Source of the DNA: UBA5603 sp964501315
GTDB taxonomy: Bacteria > Bacillota_I > Bacilli_A > Izemoplasmatales > Hujiaoplasmataceae
Direction of reading: 5' to 3'
DNA: 9,494 bases
Assembly: GCA_964501315.1 (NCBI GenBank)
Contig: CAZCSO010000040.1
Coordinates: forward strand, 1-9,494
Shown here: positions 5,255-9,494 of the stretch, in pieces
Position numbering within the stretch: the stretch's first letter is position 1
How the letters are laid out: the number at the start of each line of letters is the position of its first letter
Notes under the pieces: model-generated
What the model saw: the letters and a program-made list of their open reading frames with translations, nothing else
Told to the model about the DNA's origin: nothing
The model's database searches: none
Position numbers and translations under genes: made by a program

Positions 5255-7324
5255 TTATGCTTCTTTTTTCTTGTGATCTTCAATGATTTTCGCAATCAAG
5301 TTGCCAGGAACTTCTTCATAACGAACGAATTCACGAGTGAATGTTCCCGATCCTTGCGTCATGGCTTTTAAGTCGATGGTGTATTTCGTAATTTCGGCTT
5401 CTGGAACTTCGGCGACAACGTTTTGGTAACCTTGTTCAGACGGTTCCATACCCAAGACACGTCCGCGACGTTTGTTTACGTCGCCCAAGACATCGCCAAG
5501 GTATTCATCCTTAATCGTTACGACGATTTTATGAATCGGTTCTAAAATCGTTGGTTTAGCGGTTTTGCACGCTTCTTTAAAAGCGATTGAAGCAGCCATC
5601 TTGAAGGCTAATTCGTTGGAGTCAACCGGATGGTACTTACCATCGGTCAAGACGCCTTTGACACCGATAACCGGGAATCCCGCCAAAGGTCCGTGTTCTA
5701 AGGTTTCTTGAAGACCTTTGTCAACGGCTGGGAAGTAGTTTCTCGGAACGGCACCACCGAAAACTTCTTCGGTGAACTCATAGTCTTTGTCGGGTAACGG
5801 TTCAAAACGCATCACAACGACGCCATAGTAACCGGATCCACCGGATTGTTTGATGTAACGGCCATCGGCGGTAGCCGTGGCTTTAATGGTTTCACGGTAG
5901 ACGATTTCTTGGTCGAGCATTTCAACGTCGACTTTGAACATGTTTTTCATCCGGTCAATGATGTGACCGAGATGAATGATGCCTTGTCCACCAATCAACA
6001 ATTGGTTGGTTTCTTTGTTTCTTCTGATTTCAAAGGTATTGTCTTCAATTTGTAACTTGGACAATGCATTTGATAACTTATCTTCATCGGCTTTGTTTTT
6101 AGGTCTGATGGCCACATACATCGTCGGAGACGGTGTTTGGGTAACGGGATAGATAATCGGAGATTTCTTTTCCGAAATCGTCGTATCGGTCAATACGTTG
6201 TTCATCTTGGTGATGGCACAGATATCACCGGCATGAACGGTTTCAATCGCTAAGGATTGTTTCCCTTGAGGAACGTAGAGTAAACCGATCTTTTCAACGT
6301 CGCCACTCTTCGATACGTAAACTTCTTGGTCTTTCTTAATCGTACCGGATTTGACATGAACGTAGTTGATGGTTCCGACAAACGGGTCAATCGTGGTTTT
6401 GAAGATAAAGGCGGAGAAGGGTTCGTCGTCTGAGTATTTACGTTCCGCTTCGCTTTGATCGGGTTTGAGACCTTTGGAGGCTTCAAAATCACTGATTGAT
6501 GGGAAGTATTCGCGAATCATGTGTAATAAGGTCAACGGACCAATGTCTTTCGTAGCACTACCCACGGCGATGGGAACGGCTTCACCCGAACAAACGGATA
6601 ATTTTAAACCGTGTTTGATCTCTTCCATCGTCAATTCTTCGCCGTTGAAGTATTTTTCTAACAATTCTTCATCGGCTCCGGCGACGGTTTCAATCAAATC
6701 TTGACGGAGCGCTTGAACACGTTCCATTTTATCTGGGAAGATTTCTCCGTCCACAGACGCATGACCGTCATAAATACGTGCTTTTAGTTCAACAATGTCC
6801 GCAAATCCTGAAAATTCTTCTTTTTTACCAATCGGTAAACAGAAAGGAACGGCTTGTTTCCCTAATTTGGTTCTGATCAGTTCCAATACCTCGTCAAACT
6901 TGACGTTTTCCTTGTCCATCTTGTTAATAAAAATGATGGCGGGTAATTGGTTTCTTCTGATTTCTTGCCACATCTTTTCAGCGCCGACTTCGACGCCTTT
7001 CGTGGCGTCTAACACTAGAATCGCGCCACTGGCAGCTCTCAAGGCATGACGGATATCGCCAATGAATTCATCGGCTCCCGGTGCATCGAGAAAATTCAAT
7101 TTAAAGTTCTTAAATTCGACCGGAACGATTCCCGTCGATGTGGAAGATAACCGATTTTGTTCTTCTACGGTAAAGTCGGAAACCGTGTTTTTCTTTTCGA
7201 CTTCACCCTTCTTTTCTAAACCACCCGCTGTATAAATAAGGGATTCAGCCAAAGAGGTCTTTCCACTTCCTAAATGTCCTAAAATAATGACGTTTTTGAC
7301 ATTTTGCGCAAGATATTCTTTCAT
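5255..7324 (-). CDS. Elongation factor G-like translational GTPase (EF-G paralogue)
   Basis: A 689-residue protein with all EF-G domains: GTPase with P-loop GHLGSGKT (16-23), G3 DAPGADEF (80-87), G4 NKMD (134-137) and G5 SA (256-257); barrel domain II about 300-390; domain III about 395-475; domain IV about 478-598 with SGGSGYYG (494-501) and YHPVDSNE (564-571); domain V about 600-680. It belongs to the EF-G-like/EF-G2 group, not the main FusA: the P-loop departs from AHIDAGKT, and the catalytic His of DTPGH is Ala84. Domain IV, which enters the decoding site, keeps its usual features, so ribosome binding is likely. It is not a TetM-type protein. AAGGAG lies 11 bases before the ATG, slightly long. 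It is a single gene with its own promoter and terminator, away from rpsL/rpsG/tuf, again unlike fusA. Its cellular role is not established from the sequence. Confidence 0.93.
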   Translation of the reverse strand: MKEYLAQNVKNVIILGHLGSGKTSLAESLIYTAGGLEKKGEVEKKNTVSDFTVEEQNRLSSTSTGIVPVEFKNFKLNFLDAPGADEFIGDIRHALRAASGAILVLDATKGVEVGAEKMWQEIRRNQLPAIIFINKMDKENVKFDEVLELIRTKLGKQAVPFCLPIGKKEEFSGFADIVELKARIYDGHASVDGEIFPDKMERVQALRQDLIETVAGADEELLEKYFNGEELTMEEIKHGLKLSVCSGEAVPIAVGSATKDIGPLTLLHMIREYFPSISDFEASKGLKPDQSEAERKYSDDEPFSAFIFKTTIDPFVGTINYVHVKSGTIKKDQEVYVSKSGDVEKIGLLYVPQGKQSLAIETVHAGDICAITKMNNVLTDTTISEKKSPIIYPVTQTPSPTMYVAIRPKNKADEDKLSNALSKLQIEDNTFEIRRNKETNQLLIGGQGIIHLGHIIDRMKNMFKVDVEMLDQEIVYRETIKATATADGRYIKQSGGSGYYGVVVMRFEPLPDKDYEFTEEVFGGAVPRNYFPAVDKGLQETLEHGPLAGFPVIGVKGVLTDGKYHPVDSNELAFKMAASIAFKEACKTAKPTILEPIHKIVVTIKDEYLGDVLGDVNKRRGRVLGMEPSEQGYQNVVAEVPEAEITKYTIDLKAMTQGSGTFTREFVRYEEVPGNLIAKIIEDHKKKEA

Positions 7325-7368
7325 GCTTTTTTATTCTCCTTCCGTCTAAAACGCTTACAGTCTTCATT

Positions 7369-7374
7369 ATTATA
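7369..7374 (-). promoter_or_regulatory. Extended -10 promoter of the EF-G-like gene
   Basis: On the minus strand TGA precedes a perfect TATAAT, about 45 bp upstream of the start. The -35 region is a T-run with no good TTGACA, as expected when an extended -10 compensates. Confidence 0.65.
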
Positions 7375-7412
7375 TCATAACATAATAAAAAAAATAAAGT
7401 TATTACGTTAAA

Positions 7413-7444
7413 GAAAAAAAGAGAAATCACGATTGGATTTCTCT
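7413..7444 (-). terminator. Terminator overlapping the stop codon of the ABC exporter gene
   Basis: On the minus strand the perfect 9-bp stem AGAGAAATC/GATTTCTCT with loop CAATCGT is followed by seven T residues. The 5' arm encodes Arg-Glu-Ile and the TGA stop straddles the loop and 3' arm, so terminating ribosomes would cover the hairpin. Confidence 0.88.
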
Positions 7445-9439
7445 TATTTTAACTTGTGAACGATAAATGTTGGCGTAAACGCCGTTTTTCGCCAATAAAT
7501 CGGCGTGTTTTCCTTCTTCGACTTTGAGTCCGTTTTCCAAAACGACAATCTTGTCGGCGTTTTTAATGGTGGAGAGTCGGTGTGCGATGATGATCATCGT
7601 CCGATCCTTCGCCACCGTCTCTAACGCTGTTTGAATCATCTCTTCGGTTTCGGTATCGATGTTGGCAGTGGCTTCATCCATAATGAGAATGGATGGATTA
7701 TGGACAACGGCTCTGGCAAAGGAGATGATTTGCTTTTCACCGACGGAGAAGTTGGATCCTCCCCTGCTCACCATCGTTTGAATGCCTTTATCGAGCTTAT
7801 CAAGGATTTTCTTACCGCCGATAGAAATCAAAACCCGTTCGATTTCGTCATCACTGACTTCATTCATCCCAAAGCGGATGTTTTCGGCTAAGGTTCCTTT
7901 AAATAATACCGGATCTTGCAAGATAATGCCGATATCATGACGGTAAGAACGTTTTGAATGGGTTGTGATGTCTTCGCCATCAATATAGATGTGACCCATG
8001 TCACCGTCTTTAAAGTCATAGAACCTCAGTAACAGACTCATAAGCGATGATTTCCCCGATCCGGTATGACCGACTAAGCCGACCATCTGCCCGGGTTCGA
8101 CGACCAAATTGATGCCTTTTAATACCGGATTGCCTTCTGAATACGAGAACCAAACGTTATCAAACTCAATTTTGCCTTTGTATTTCGGTAGGATTTCAAT
8201 CGTATCGTCTTCTTGTTCGCCATCAATGATCTTGAAAATCCGTTCCGTTCTGACAATGGCGTGTTGTAAATTACCAATTTCTCTGAATAAGGTACCTACG
8301 GGTTCAATCAACCGTGATAAGTAATCGTTATACGCATAGATAATACCGGCAGTGACCACGAATCCGGCGATGGTTAAATAACCATGACCGAAGTAATACA
8401 CGATGGCAGCGGTCACAAGCGCTCCTATCAACCGAATCAAGTTCCATCCGATTGTGAGATGCAAGCGAGTTTCTTTTAGTTTCTCTTGCATGAATTCATC
8501 GGATAACTGATTGAATTTCTGTTCGGTATTTTCTTTAAAGTTAAAAATCTGTAAAATCGATATTCCGTTGATGATTTCGTTTAAGTTTGCCGTAATCATC
8601 GAGTTTTGCTCGTTGACTTTGACCGCAATCGTGTTCAGCTTGCGGACAAAGAAACGGAGCCAATAATAGATAATGGGGAATACCACAAACGTAATGAGCG
8701 CTAACTTGGGATCGAGATAGAACATCCCAATGTAGGCAAAGATAACCGACAAGCTCGCATTAACCAACAAGTTCATAATCGTTGAAAACAACCCCATCAT
8801 TCCGCCAACGTCGCTGATGATGCGGTTCGCAATCTTACCGGCCGGTTCGGTTTCAAAGTAACTCATCGGCATGCGTTGTAAGGATGCAATCGCATCTTTA
8901 CGGGCATCTCTGACGATGTTGACATTTATCATGGATGTTGAAATCCGTTGGATGTAGACAAAGATGACTTGAAGTAAGAAACGGACAAACAATAAGATTA
9001 ACAGAATCGTGAGCGGTTTAACAAATGGATTATAAAACTTTAAAACGTCGTCTTTGGCCATTTGTTCAACCGTAAAGGAGTAGGCGTCTCCTGCTTGCGT
9101 CGTTACGGTGAGTTGATTACCCGATAAATCCTTATTCCCCATGGGGACAATGGAATCGCTAAAATAATACTTGCCTTCGTAAATCACAATGGAAACACCG
9201 TCGTCGGTGACTTGATCTTGTGAATAAATCACTCCGTTATACGAAACTGTATTCATAGTTTCTTCTGATACAACATACCAGGGGTTTTCGATTCCCACCA
9301 AGTAATCATCGACGATGGCTTTGACAATTAAGGGGGCGACCAAGCCCAATGCTTGGACGATGAGCATCGCCGTAAATGAAATAATCAGTAGTCTTTTGTA
9401 TTTGGAAATGTAACGCCATACTTTTTTCATTGTTTTCAT
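7427..9439 (-). CDS. ABC-type exporter half, YheH/LmrD-like (transmembrane plus ATPase domains)
   Basis: A 670-residue membrane ABC half-transporter, probably one half of a heterodimeric drug or lipid exporter. The membrane domain has helices near 17-40, 142-163, 218-241, 245-262, 333-350 and 356-375. Between helices 1 and 2 is an external insert of about 90 residues (45-135), as in YheH-type subunits, whose length (about 670) also fits. The ATPase domain has Walker A GHTGSGKS (457-464), Q-loop Gln508, signature FSVGEKQ (564-570), Walker B ILIMDEA (584-590) with catalytic Glu589, and switch His620. The signature departs from LSGGQ (Val566 and Glu568), so the two ATP sites of the pair may be unequal. 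The start ATG follows AGGGGTG by five bases; an ATG three codons later is possible. It starts 10 bp after the end of another ABC half, so the pair is translated from one mRNA. Substrate unknown. Confidence 0.94.
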   Translation of the reverse strand: MKTMKKVWRYISKYKRLLIISFTAMLIVQALGLVAPLIVKAIVDDYLVGIENPWYVVSEETMNTVSYNGVIYSQDQVTDDGVSIVIYEGKYYFSDSIVPMGNKDLSGNQLTVTTQAGDAYSFTVEQMAKDDVLKFYNPFVKPLTILLILLFVRFLLQVIFVYIQRISTSMINVNIVRDARKDAIASLQRMPMSYFETEPAGKIANRIISDVGGMMGLFSTIMNLLVNASLSVIFAYIGMFYLDPKLALITFVVFPIIYYWLRFFVRKLNTIAVKVNEQNSMITANLNEIINGISILQIFNFKENTEQKFNQLSDEFMQEKLKETRLHLTIGWNLIRLIGALVTAAIVYYFGHGYLTIAGFVVTAGIIYAYNDYLSRLIEPVGTLFREIGNLQHAIVRTERIFKIIDGEQEDDTIEILPKYKGKIEFDNVWFSYSEGNPVLKGINLVVEPGQMVGLVGHTGSGKSSLMSLLLRFYDFKDGDMGHIYIDGEDITTHSKRSYRHDIGIILQDPVLFKGTLAENIRFGMNEVSDDEIERVLISIGGKKILDKLDKGIQTMVSRGGSNFSVGEKQIISFARAVVHNPSILIMDEATANIDTETEEMIQTALETVAKDRTMIIIAHRLSTIKNADKIVVLENGLKVEEGKHADLLAKNGVYANIYRSQVKIREIQS

Positions 9440-9449
9440 GACGTCACCC

Positions 9450-9494
9450 CTACTTCATCGTAATCTGCTGGATATATTGATCTTTATACCAGCC
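9450..9494 (-). CDS. C-terminal end of upstream ABC exporter half (partial)
   Basis: Only the last 14 codons and the TAG stop are in the window: GWYKDQYIQQITMK. A Gly-x-Tyr-x-x-x-Tyr/Phe ending followed by a short polar tail is typical of ABC exporter halves, and a YheI/LmrC-like partner normally precedes a YheH/LmrD-like gene. The 10-bp gap to the next start supports one operon. The identity rests mainly on context. Confidence 0.6.
   Translation of the reverse strand, partial: GWYKDQYIQQITMK

Noticed and set aside
5255..7324. Tetracycline ribosomal protection protein or the main fusA
   Set aside because: The G1 and G3 motifs and isolated location do not fit fusA, and the sequence lacks the TetM-type pattern.
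7427..7429. Mycoplasma genetic code (TGA as Trp)
   Set aside because: TGA ends the ABC gene inside a terminator, and the Trp codons I checked are TGG.
5846..8324. Several 69-86 codon frames, mostly plus strand, inside the EF-G-like and ABC genes
   Set aside because: They are shadows of well-supported long genes and have no independent start signals.

Overview
The window is a chromosomal segment from a low-GC bacterium of the Bacillota/Mollicutes-related kind, for example Acholeplasma/Izemoplasma-like or another small-genome Firmicute. The evidence is strong AGGAGG-type ribosome binding sites, TTGACA/TATAAT promoters, U-tailed terminators, genomically encoded CCA ends on all four tRNAs, a DegV protein, an EF-G-like paralogue and a YheH-type ABC exporter half. 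TGA ends the ABC transporter gene and TGG encodes the Trp codons I checked, so the code is standard, not the Mycoplasma code. Every gene found is on the minus strand, so biological order runs from high to low coordinates.

Right part (about 4200-9494, roughly 42% GC in hand-sampled lines): housekeeping-type genes. In order of transcription they are the last 14 codons of an upstream ABC exporter half, its 670-residue partner (10 bp gap, one operon) ending in a terminator that overlaps the stop codon, an EF-G-like translational GTPase with its own extended -10 promoter and terminator, and a DegV-family fatty-acid-binding protein with its own promoter (overlapped by an inverted repeat) and terminator.

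Middle (3797-4189): a four-gene tRNA operon, His-Gln-Lys-Leu, with a TTGACA promoter. A hairpin that can terminate in either direction follows tRNA-Leu.

Left part (1-3750, roughly 30% GC in a sampled line): an AT-rich accessory block inserted just downstream of the tRNA array, a classic integration position. It has a small XRE/Cro-type regulator with a palindromic candidate operator, then an apparent two-gene operon of a short radical SAM protein and a large protein (open at the left edge) fusing an N-terminal phospholipase-D-like nuclease domain to a DEAD/DEAH helicase. I infer a possible nucleic-acid-targeting defence or modification cassette; this gene pairing is not one I can name as a described system. 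Between the regulator and the tRNAs lies a near-perfect 22-bp inverted repeat bracketing a consensus outward-facing promoter. It could make a short RNA of about 65 nt, or be a small invertible or mobile element.
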